From positions 124,001 through 188,000 of the forward strand of contig JACKAU010000003.1 in NCBI GenBank assembly GCA_020634855.1: a stretch of DNA of 64,000 bases, in the 5' to 3' direction. A program made the position numbers and the translations under genes. Shown here piece after piece: positions 35,521 to 44,241 of the stretch. The stretch's first letter is position 1; each line of letters starts with the position of its first letter. Below the pieces are notes generated by a model. That model worked only from the letters and a program-made list of their open reading frames with translations. It was not told where the DNA came from and searched no databases. This DNA comes from Anaerolineales bacterium. Lineage in GTDB: Bacteria; Chloroflexota; Anaerolineae; 4572-78; J111.

Positions 35521-36392
35521 ATGAAACGCGCTCATCATTACCATCTTCCCATCGGATTGATGACGTTAGTCGCTTTATTGGGGTTGCTCGCGGCGCGCAG
35601 GCCAAAGCCGGCGGTTGGGCGGTGATTACCCTCGACCACTTGCCGGAAGCGCCTATCGCCAATCAGCCGTTCGAGGTCAGCTTTATGGTGCGCCAGCATG
35701 GCATACACCCGATGGCCGATCTCACTCCTCAAGTTATCGCCACCCATGCTGAAAGCGGCGAAACGGTTGAGGCGACCGCCCACACCCTCACCGATACAGG
35801 TCACTATTCAACCACATTAACCCTGCCCCATGCCGGCCAGTGGCGCTGGTCAATCCAAGCTTTCACGATGGAGACCGTTTTGCCGGAGTTAGATGTTCTG
35901 GCTGAGTCATCGAATAATGCCGGTCAAAACGAAGTTCAGGCTTGGCCGATTTGGCTGGGCATGGTCGGATTTATTGGGATGGCGGGCAGTACTGTGCTCT
36001 GGTGGCGGAAGCGAGTGTGGTGGACAACCCTGATCGTCCTTACCGCCGGATCAATCGGCGCGATGGGTGTAGCGATGACGGTGAACCATCGAACCGCCGT
36101 GGCCGAAAAACCACCCCTTGTCACTGAAAGTAACTTGGGGAATAGGCTGTTTGTCGCCAAAGGGTGCGTTACGTGTCACTACCACGAGGCGATTGAGACC
36201 GATACGATATCACTTCATACGGGGCCAGATCTATCGACCTTTACGACCTCGCCAGCATACCTGCGGCTCTGGTTGAAAGACCCGGCAGCCGTAAAGCCCA
36301 ATACCTTGATGCCCCGCTTGAATTTGAGTGACGCCGAAATCGAGGCGCTTATCCCCTTATTGGCTCCGTCGCCGGCTCAGGCATCGAAATAG
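35521..36392 (+). pseudogene. Membrane-bound cytochrome c with an N-terminal frameshift
   Basis: The ATG at 35521 has a strong Shine-Dalgarno (GGAGGA) and opens a signal peptide (MKRAHHYHLPIGLMTLVALL), but its frame stops near 35626. The rest continues one frame away from about 35602, as QAKAGGWAVITLDHLPEAP. An upstream TTG start in the second frame lacks both a signal and a Shine-Dalgarno. The joined protein would have a YtkA/FixH-like beta domain (about 25-125), two membrane helices, then a cytochrome c domain with heme site CVTCH and a likely distal methionine in TLMPRLNLSDAE. It probably faces the outside and transfers electrons. The frame break is one base, in a GCGGCGCGC context. Confidence 0.75.
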
Positions 36393-36585
36393 CCGCTAAC
36401 GCGACCATTGTCGCCCGTTTCCGACAAAAACAGGTTTTACGATAGCGATTTTCAGCACCACCTGCCAGAGTTCTCGGGGGGCCAATAACGAGCCTTGAAA
36501 AATTTCAAGAATCGGTTGGGGTTGTGGAATGACGTGATTCATAGCATAGGGATGGCATCGTCGGTGATAGTCTTTGGCTTTCACT

Positions 36586-38777
36586 TCAATATGCTTGGCA
36601 GATACACTTTATGGGAGCCTGGTATATATAAGCATCTAAGTCGATAATTTTTTCGATCGTTTTGGTGCTCACGTCTATTACCGAAATATTATCTGAGACC
36701 GCATTGAGAGAATAAATTTTGCTAAAATTACTGTTCGCGAATATGGAAACAGGAAAGAAGCCCTTTAAGGAAATCGCTTTTGGCAAGAACTCGCCTTCAT
36801 TCAAGTCATAAATGCTCACGAATGACCGATCGAGGTGTGCTATGTAGAGATAGTTTTCATGAGGATTATAGACTAGACCAATTGCATTAATATAGGTTAG
36901 TTCCCATGGTTCAAGTCCAATGGCCCAGGCGGCGTCCCCCAATTTGATAACGCTTACTATCGTATCAGTTTCCGTATTTATGGCTAATACCACGTAAGTG
37001 GCTCCTACAAAGAGAATATGAGAGGCGGGGTCATAAGCATAGGGATAATATGTTCCGTCAGCTATACCCAATAAATCAGGTTCGTCAAAACTAATTGTCT
37101 TTGTTACGGTTAAACTGTTCGCATCAATAACCTGAATTGTTACCGGACTATTGGTTAGTCCACCTACAGCATACAATTTTTTCCGTCTGGGAGTACAAAT
37201 GGTCTCTCTTTGAAGCTTCCTCCATCAAGTTGGAAAGATGCCCCCATCCCATAATCAACGGTATTTATTGCTTGGAAAATATCCGGATGATACTCATTCT
37301 GGTTGCGTTCTTGCGAAATTGAGTACATCCTTGACCAATCATTGGATAAAACAAATTGCCACACTGGGGCAAGATTTTGGGGAAGTAGATGAGTTTTTAG
37401 CAGACGCATTCCTTCTGTGTCAATTTCTAGAATTGATTCTCCTTGGGCAATAAGCAATTCACCTGCATCGTTGAATACACCATCATAGGCGAATATATCA
37501 TCACGAATCAGCGGAAATTCGACTATCCTGTTTATGACATTCTCCTGAAGATCAAGCTCAAACGCATTCTTACTTTGATGAATTAAGACATATCCAGAAG
37601 AACGAGATGGATGCGCGATGAAATAATGGGGACCAAAGCTTTGATTATTGACGAAGAGTTTATCTACCTGTGTAAGTGTAGTAAGGTCTATTTTAAGGAA
37701 GGAGTTACTATCAGCGGCCGTAGCATAAAGAAGATTTGGGTTAGCGGAGCCAATCTGTAAATCATTTATCTGAGTATGAGGGTTTCTATATTCCTCTCGC
37801 TTAAGATTGATTTTACCCATTATTTTGTCCGTTATTGTATCAAGAACCAAGATATTATTATCATTGGGAATTGGCCAGCCGGTTCCTACGAACAATCTTT
37901 GACTGTCAGCGCTTGCCTCTAAACAAAATGCCCCGCCGTCTATTGGAATAACCGTTGTTCCCCGTATATCAGATCAATTGAATAAAGCCATCCATAGGCA
38001 TGGTAATCTGGATACCATCCTCCAAAGGTAGCTAAATATGCCTTTTGTTCATTGGGTAATACCCGCAAGGCCATAAGTCCTTCATCTTGTACCTGGAAGG
38101 GAATAGAAACTGCGTTACTCCAGACCTTTGTACTTTTTGTTGTAGATGCCTACCTTGAACCCTGTAGCTTCTCAGGGTGACCACGTACCATTGATTTTCG
38201 TTGTAGTTACTTTCTTGAATTCTTCCAGTCGCTATATCCTGATCTTCGAATTCTGTCACCTCATATGTATCTGTATTAATGATATTCACCAGGCCTCCAC
38301 CATCTAGAGCCATTAGATATGGACCATATTGTGACCGGATAAGGTCCCAAGCTTGAATATTTTCGATGGTATGAATCACCTGCATACTCTGGGTATCAAG
38401 AACGAGGAATTTTTTTCGCGTCTGTACGTAAATGAAAAGTTTGTTCTCACTATGGTCTAAAGCCATAAGCTCACTTTCCATTGGAAAATACTCAGATAGA
38501 TCGGCTACCCCCACTTTAAACATATGTCTTTTAGACGAACTTTAAAGACGACTTCTGCAAGATCAAAACCGAGATAAGCGTATTCTCCATTGTTGGTAAT
38601 CGCAATGGCGAACGGGCTGTGGCCTTGCAGTTCAGGTTGAGCAATTTCAGTAGATTGTAGACTTTGGGTAGTCACTGAATTAGTCTGCGTGATTTTCTCT
38701 ACACTTGATACCAAAGAACCACCCTGATCTGCCAATAATAAACTCACAACGACTATAGAAATCAGAAAATATTTCAT
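36586..38777 (-). pseudogene. Exported beta-propeller protein gene broken by at least five frameshifts
   Basis: A YncE-like repeat protein read on the minus strand. A signal peptide starts at 38777 (MKYFLISIVVVSLLLAD). Frames then switch near 38518, twice around 38110-38160, near 37950 and at an A run near 37175. The pieces join into one protein of about 720 residues with propeller blades such as NKLFIYVQTRKKFLVLDTQ, NNILVLDTITDKIMGKI and DNISVIDVSTKTIEKIIDLD. There are few or no stops between breaks, so decay is recent or the indels are sequence errors. The gene is more AT-rich than its neighbours, which suggests foreign origin. The ligand is unknown. Confidence 0.75.
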
Positions 38778-39489
38778 TGATTTTTTCCTATCTGAGCATT
38801 ACTTGTAGAGAATATTTATGAGGTTCTGACACGCCGTCTAACCAGCAGTGAATTTAACGAGCATAGTGCAAGAAACCACTTCCCTTCAGAAACAAAATGC
38901 CGAAAGCAAATCCCCTGGCTTTCCTCGCTGTGCGAGAGTTTAACCGGGATAACCTTCGGCAAATGTTACAATACCTAAACCATATCATTCAAAGTGAATA
39001 GGACTGATATAGAAGTTTTCAAGGTTTCTTCTCCTACACTAACCTGATATGCGATCATTGCCTACTATCATCAGGATATATGGCACCTAAGTGAAACAGT
39101 GGCAGAAGAAAAATATCCGTCCAATTTTATCGACCTTGGTATAAAACAATTGATTTCGATTAGAGTTGTGAATATTTTCTCATTGAATTCATTGTAGCAA
39201 TTTTGGGATTGATACACTACTCGACAGTTATACAGTTTGATTTCCGCCAAATCGCCTAACCCCTAAATTTCATTTGTTTCATTAACGAATAATTATTTTA
39301 TTAGTGACATCACCATAAAATTGTTTGGCTTCGCGGAAGCCGCGTAGATTGGGTCGAGGATCGAGACCCAACATTTCCCGGAGGAACATACCAAGTATGG
39401 GGATCACCTTTGTTCCCCAACAAAAAGCCCCACGGATCAAACAGCCCGCAGAGCTTCTTCCCCAATCATCAATTCTTCATTCTCAATTC
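38778..39489. other. AT-rich intergenic region
   Basis: The 712 bases upstream of the propeller gene contain a nested stem structure (38900-38963). Near 39345-39370 a TTGGGTC/GACCCAA inverted repeat is visible, and a CAATTCTT-type repeat tract lies at about 39465-39500. I see no credible gene. Confidence 0.6.
38900..38963. ncRNA. Nested stem-loop element of unknown class
   Basis: Three nested pairs can form: TGCCGAA/TTCGGCA (38900-38906 with 38957-38963), ATCCC/GGGAT (38912-38916 with 38948-38952) and CTCGC/GCGAG (38926-38930 with 38934-38938). GAAAGC/GCTTTC (38904-38909 with 38920-38925) offers an alternative pairing. The element ends about 120 bases upstream of the propeller gene start. 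It does not match a riboswitch I can name. Confidence 0.35.
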
Positions 39490-39986
39490 TTATCTCCCCA
39501 ACAAACTACCCTCCGCGTCCTGCCTCACAAACTCCGCCGCCCGTTGGGCGCAGCGCAGCCATTGGGTTAGCGCCTTAAAGGCTGCGTCTCGCTCCTTGCG
39601 GCGCTGCATAACCGTGGCCTTGGCCTGCTCCTGACGATGATTGGTCTGAACCAATCCCTCTACGCCGGCCGCACCTTGAGCCAGCGTATCGGCCGGAAAG
39701 CCGTTTGCCGCCAAAATCGAAGCAATCTGCGTATTCGTCTGGGCCGCCTCAAAACAAATGGCGCTGCCAGGCCACCACGATATCAAACTTAGCCGACTTT
39801 TGGTTTGGCAATCTGGCTGGTCCCGTTGCCGTCCTTGCGCCGGGCGTGCAGCCCCAACGCATTCAGCCACTCGGTTCGCCCTTGAAACAGCACCGTACAC
39901 GTCTGCGCTAGGGCGCTGCTAAACTGCCACATTGTTTCGCCGACAACGGCGATTTGATCTTGGGTAAAACCACCTTCCATAAACAT
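39490..39986 (-). pseudogene. Unknown helical protein gene with a frameshift
   Basis: On the minus strand the ATG at 39986 opens MFMEGGFTQDQIAVVGETMW, which stops near 39789. A different frame continues from about there as EAAQTNTQIASILAANGFPA and ends near 39490 with an Ala/Gln/Arg-rich helical tail. Joining them would give about 165 residues. The sequence has no recognisable domain. It may be a small degraded gene, so I do not propose a function. It is the rightmost member of the damaged run that starts at 34.6 kb. Confidence 0.45.
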
Positions 39987-40811
39987 TGAATCCTTTAATC
40001 GAATTTAGTGTATCTGACTCAGGGTGTGATCTGTGAGTGAACATCGGGAGTAAGCAGTAAGCAGTTGGGGTTAAGGGATCAAAATCAATTACTTCCCGTG
40101 GTTTTCGGCATTTCCTGGATAGGTTACTTGGCTTAAAAATAGCTGATAGCTGACCGCTGATAGCCGAATATGTGCAAAAATTATCCGTTTATGCCCTATT
40201 TCGTTGATACGAGGCCCTAAATTTAGGTATTCTTTTGCTTCAAAACCATAAATATGTCTCGCCGAAACGGAATATGACGCGAAAAGTTGGAACATTTAAA
40301 AGAATTGTTGGAACATGTTATGCAAAGTTTGAACAATTAAAAATTTGTTGGAACATGTCATGCAAAGTTTGAACAATTAAGCCAAAGTTTGAATACTTAA
40401 GCCAGAGTTTGAACATTTAAAAGAATTGTTGGAACATATGTCATGCAAAGTTTGAACAATTAAGCCAGAGTTTGAATATTTAAAACAATTGTTTGAACAT
40501 TTAAAAGAATTGTTGAAACATGTGGTGCAGAGTTTGAACAATTAAGCCAGAGTTTGAATAATTTAAATTTCCGCCGTAATTGGTCTTTCAAAAAAGAAAT
40601 CTTCCCCCAAAATTGGGATCACCCGGCCAAAATCTATGCAACTCTATTTTTCCAGGAAATTTTTCGTCCATCCCCGCCGCCCTAAGGGGCGCGAACGAAG
40701 GAGAACTGATTTAACAGCCATCATTGGCAAAGCCGGCGCGGCACTTTATAATACCGGAGTCGACCGGATAGTGATCCGGCCAATTTAAGGACTCTGATCA
40801 GCCGGCTGGCT
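39987..40811. other. Gene-free region before the second GT-C gene
   Basis: The region holds AAGCAGT and GCTGATA short repeats (about 40050-40175), the tandem array at 40281-40570 and an AT-to-GC transition near 40600. I see no gene. The 30 bases before 40812 lack a strong Shine-Dalgarno. Confidence 0.6.
40281..40570. repeat. AT-rich tandem array of TTTGAACAATTAA-type units
   Basis: About 14 imperfect units of 17-26 bases. Two classes mix: AAAGTTTGAACAATTAAGCC-like units and TTGTTGGAACATGTCATGC-like units. The shared core is TTGRAACAW followed by TTAA or TG. There are no spacers, so this is not a CRISPR array. The unit length and degeneracy differ from the heptamer-like repeats elsewhere in the window. 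Confidence 0.85.
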
Positions 40812-43586
40812 ATGACTCGAAATCTAGATGTTGAAAAAATAATGATGCTGGGCCTGACCCTGCTCGCCTTTGCCCTGCGCGTCTACCGGCTCGATGGCCA
40901 AAGCTACTGGATCGACGAAGCCTGGACGCTGTTCTATGCCAACCAGTCGCTCGGCGAGTTGTGGACCTCGCTTCAAACGATCCGGGCTGCGCCGCCGCTC
41001 TACCACGTACTGACGATTTATTGGGTCGAGGTTGTCGGCAATGGGGAGTACGCCCTGCGCTTTCTGTCGACAGTCTCCAGCGTCCTGGCGATACCGTTAA
41101 CCTTTCGGCTCGGCCAAACTCTGGGCGACCGCCGGTTGGGGCTGGTTGCTGCTTTTCTAATGACCATCGCGCCCTACCAAGTTTGGCACGCCCAAGACGC
41201 TCGAAACTACAGCATGCTCACCGCCGCCTCGATTATGAGTATGTGGAGTTTCTTCGAACTCTGGCAGCGCGGCGGCTGGCGCTGGTGGCTGCTCTACGTT
41301 CTCAGCACGATGTGGGCGATCTTCACCCATTATCACGGGCTGGTGGTCATCGGCGTTCAAGGGCTTTACTTTTTGCTGACCGTTCGGCGGCACTGGCGCT
41401 TCTATTTGCCCTGGGCCGGAACTCTGCTGGTTATTCTGGCTCCCTTCGCGATCTGGTTAACCATTGGTTCGACTCTGTGGCAAAGCGAGCACTGGCTGCC
41501 GTTTGCCGGCCTGGGCGAATCGTACCTACGCAGCGCCATCGCCTACAGTATCGGCGAACTGGTGCCTCGTCCCCAGGCGTTTTACCTGACCTCTATTTTT
41601 ATCATTTTTTACGGATTGGGCCTGATCTACGCTGCTCGCCGGTATGGCTGGGATTTACTGGCCTTGCTGCTGGCCTTTACCCTGGCCCCGAATATGGCCA
41701 CCTGGCTCTACAGCCAAATCGGCACCCCCGTCTATCTCGAACGGTATCTCATCGTGGTGCAAGTCGGCTATCTGCTGACCGTCGCCCTTGGTATTCTGGC
41801 CGTAGCCGATTTAATAGCCTTCGCAATAGCCAAATGGCAGGGTCACCAAGCGGCAAAAGACAACACCTCTCCGGCTAAAGCCTCGACTCCCAATCTCCCA
41901 ATCCCCAATCTCCGATTATTAATTATCCTTACGCCTTTCCTCGCCATCAGCCTCTGGGTTCTTTTCCATCACTACACCGATCCTGCCTACGCGAAGCCCA
42001 ATTGGCGCGGCGTTATTGAGATGATCGAAACCTACAGCCAACCCGGCGACGCCATTCTTATGACCGGCGATGGCGGTGAAAAATTGTTCGATTTCTACTA
42101 CCGGGGCGATTTACCGGTCTATCACGATTTTAATACGCCCGTTCCGCCGCCCGCCGAAGCCGAGAAACGCCTGGCCGAGATTGCAGCGCAGCACCAACGG
42201 CTGTGGTACACCCCCTACGGCGTGGACATCGATGCGACGCTGGAGGGCTGGCTGGCTCGCAATGCTTATCCGGCCTGGCAAAGCTGGTTGGGGCGGAAAC
42301 GGCTGGCGTTGTATAGTTTAGAAAATCCCGAAAACTTGGAGGAAATCAACGTCCCGTTTACCGATGCGACCGGTCAGGGGCCAACACTGATTAGCCTAAC
42401 CCGACCCGACGCGCCCACCTCGGCCGGCGATTTGCTCCCGCTGACCCTCGTCTGGCGAACCGACACACCGTTGACCCAAAACTACCAGCTATCGCTCCGG
42501 CTGATCAATCACTACGGCGACATGTTTGCCCAGAGCGATTGGCCGCCCTTGACCGCCACGCAGCCGGCCACCGCCTGGCCGCCCGGCCAACCGATCATCG
42601 ACCGGCGCAGTCTGTGGCTGCCGCCCGATACCCCGCCCGGCGATTACTTGCTGCAACTGGTCATGTACGATCCGGCTTCCGGCCAATCGCTCGGCCAGCC
42701 ACACACTGTCGATGACGTGGCGGTCGCTCCGGCTGAAATTGTGGTACCGACCTTGGCGCTGGCCGTCCCCAACCTCGATCCGCGTACTCTTGGAGACATG
42801 TTACTGTTAGGTTACGCGGCTCCGGAGAATATCAAACCCGGCCAAGAAATGTGGCTGTGGCTTTACTGGCAGGCGCAAACCTCGCCTGCGCCGGGAACTA
42901 CCATCCGCCTGACCCTTCAATCCGGCGAGACCCAATCGACCGCTGATTTTCCATTGGTGACTACACCCACCGACGCCTCAGCCTGGCAGCCGGGCCAAAC
43001 GCGTCGCCAAGTGTACCATTTGCCGACCAGTCCCCGCCTCGCAGGAAAAACGGCCGGTCTGACCATCGCCCTGGTGAATCCGACTGGGGAAATCGAAGCT
43101 GAGACGCGGTTAACATCGGTCGATCTGGACAGCCGGCCCCGCCAGTTCGATCCGCCGCCCATTGCCCAACCCCTAGAGGCCAGATTTGGCAGCCCACCCC
43201 TCATTAAGCTGCTTGGCTCGAACATTGCTCCGGGTAGTCTGGCGGAAGCGGCGGTCGATGGTCAGCAGTCGGCGGTCAGCCTGACGCTTTATTGGCAAGC
43301 CGAAAGGGAAATTGAGACAAACTACACCGTCTTTGTGCAGCTACTCAACGACGCCGGTCAAGTCGTGGCTCAGGTCGATCAGCAGCCGTTGGCCGGGGCC
43401 GCGCCCACGACCACCTGGCTACCCGGCGAAATCCTGACCGACACCTACACCCTGCCGCTGTCGTCCGACCTGCCGGCGGGAAGTTACCAGCTTATCGCCG
43501 GCTTTTACAACGCCGCCACCGGCGAGCGCCTGCCGGTCGCCTCCGGCGGCGATTTTGTGGGGTTGGCCCAACTGCCGGTACAATAG
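40812..43586 (+). CDS. GT39-like GT-C membrane glycosyltransferase with two C-terminal beta-sandwich domains
   Basis: 924 residues. Residues 10-395 contain about ten membrane helices with an Asp-Glu motif in the first outside loop (YWIDEAWTLFYANQSLGEL) and HAQDARNYSM in a later loop, features of the GT39/ArnT-like GT-C group. Residues about 440-510 look like a loop between the membrane part and the tail. Two related beta-sandwich units follow: one near 555-635 (LSLRLINHYGDMFAQSDWPP, PGDYLLQLVMYDPASG) and one at the end (VFVQLLNDAGQVVAQVDQQP, PAGSYQLIAGFYNAATG). The last matches the C-terminus of the protein at 31182. The lipid-linked donor and the acceptor are unknown. Confidence 0.85.
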   Translation: MTRNLDVEKIMMLGLTLLAFALRVYRLDGQSYWIDEAWTLFYANQSLGELWTSLQTIRAAPPLYHVLTIYWVEVVGNGEYALRFLSTVSSVLAIPLTFRLGQTLGDRRLGLVAAFLMTIAPYQVWHAQDARNYSMLTAASIMSMWSFFELWQRGGWRWWLLYVLSTMWAIFTHYHGLVVIGVQGLYFLLTVRRHWRFYLPWAGTLLVILAPFAIWLTIGSTLWQSEHWLPFAGLGESYLRSAIAYSIGELVPRPQAFYLTSIFIIFYGLGLIYAARRYGWDLLALLLAFTLAPNMATWLYSQIGTPVYLERYLIVVQVGYLLTVALGILAVADLIAFAIAKWQGHQAAKDNTSPAKASTPNLPIPNLRLLIILTPFLAISLWVLFHHYTDPAYAKPNWRGVIEMIETYSQPGDAILMTGDGGEKLFDFYYRGDLPVYHDFNTPVPPPAEAEKRLAEIAAQHQRLWYTPYGVDIDATLEGWLARNAYPAWQSWLGRKRLALYSLENPENLEEINVPFTDATGQGPTLISLTRPDAPTSAGDLLPLTLVWRTDTPLTQNYQLSLRLINHYGDMFAQSDWPPLTATQPATAWPPGQPIIDRRSLWLPPDTPPGDYLLQLVMYDPASGQSLGQPHTVDDVAVAPAEIVVPTLALAVPNLDPRTLGDMLLLGYAAPENIKPGQEMWLWLYWQAQTSPAPGTTIRLTLQSGETQSTADFPLVTTPTDASAWQPGQTRRQVYHLPTSPRLAGKTAGLTIALVNPTGEIEAETRLTSVDLDSRPRQFDPPPIAQPLEARFGSPPLIKLLGSNIAPGSLAEAAVDGQQSAVSLTLYWQAEREIETNYTVFVQLLNDAGQVVAQVDQQPLAGAAPTTTWLPGEILTDTYTLPLSSDLPAGSYQLIAGFYNAATGERLPVASGGDFVGLAQLPVQ
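41884..41924 (+). repeat. CCAATCTCC-type repeat inside the second GT-C gene
   Basis: Units CCCAATCTC, CCAATCCC and CAATCTCC occur in frame and encode STPNLPIPNLR in a loop between membrane segments. The units match the intergenic tracts. Confidence 0.7.
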
Positions 43587-43636
43587 AGTTTGTAGAGTTA
43601 GGGAGTTTATAGAGCTTGTAGAGTTAGGGAGTTTAG
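43587..43636. repeat. GTAGAGTTAGGGAGTTT tandem duplication
   Basis: Two copies of an approximately 24-base unit lie right behind the GT-C stop. They belong to the short-period intergenic family. Confidence 0.75.
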
Positions 43637-43679
43637 GTGTCTTGTGCAATCTGCGAGCGATTATTGAGTAGCCGCGACT

Positions 43680-44102
43680 ATGATTCAAATCACCGATACA
43701 CTTTTCATCGAAGACAGCGAAATACAGATCGAGGCGGTTCGCGCCTCCGGACCGGGTGGGCAAAACGTCAACAAAGTGGCCACGGCGGTGCAGCTTCGGT
43801 TTGATGTGGGCCAGTCGCCGCATTTGCCGGAGGCGGTTCGAGAGCGGTTAACTCGATTAGCAGGTCAGCGTCTAACCAAAGAAGGCGTCATCATTATCGA
43901 GGCGCAGCGATTTCGAACGCAAGAGCGCAATCGTCAGGACGCGGTCGAGCGGCTGGTCGCCTTGATTCGCCGGGCGGCGCAGCCACCAAAACCGCGTCGC
44001 CCGACCAAACCTAGCCAGGCGGCTAAAAAGCGCCGGTTGAGCAAAAAACGCCAGCGCAGCGAAACCAAACGGCGGCGCGGACCGGTGGATCTAGACGACT
44101 AA
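43680..44102 (+). CDS. arfB: Alternative ribosome-rescue peptidyl-tRNA hydrolase ArfB
   Basis: ArfB frees ribosomes stalled on broken messages by hydrolysing the peptidyl-tRNA. The 140 residues have the catalytic GGQ at about 26-28 (RASGPGGQNVNKVATAVQLR) and a C-terminal tail rich in Lys/Arg (KRRLSKKRQRSETKRRR) that enters the empty mRNA channel. The RF-1 domain without the codon-recognition domain separates it from true release factors. The start lacks a strong Shine-Dalgarno. Its neighbours are a GT-C gene and two transporters, and no functional link is seen. Confidence 0.93.
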   Translation: MIQITDTLFIEDSEIQIEAVRASGPGGQNVNKVATAVQLRFDVGQSPHLPEAVRERLTRLAGQRLTKEGVIIIEAQRFRTQERNRQDAVERLVALIRRAAQPPKPRRPTKPSQAAKKRRLSKKRQRSETKRRRGPVDLDD

Positions 44103-44138
44103 GAATCGCGAATCAAATAACTTCCACAACATCAAGAA

Positions 44139-44212
44139 TGGAGATGAGGAGATTAGGCGATAAGGAGATTTGTGAGGCCAATCTCCCCATCTCTAATCTC
44201 CAATCTCCTGTT
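44139..44212. repeat. GGAGATTAG/CTAATCTCC repeat tract with inverted arms
   Basis: GGAGATGAGGAGATTAGG-like units are followed by CCAATCTCCCCATCTC and CTAATCTCCAATCTCC, nearly their reverse complement. The tract lies between convergent genes and could fold. Confidence 0.7.
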
Positions 44213-44241
44213 AGATTGCTCACGTTATTTAATGGCTGATC

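Noticed and set aside
36586..38777. Four separate small genes
   Set aside because: Consecutive pieces continue one propeller protein through frame switches and only the first has a signal peptide; independent genes are unlikely.
39325..39570. Small plus-strand gene
   Set aside because: Composed largely of the TTGGGTC inverted repeat and CAATTCTT repeats; no homology impression and no ribosome site.
40281..40570. CRISPR array
   Set aside because: Units are contiguous and degenerate, without unique spacers of constant length and without cas genes nearby.
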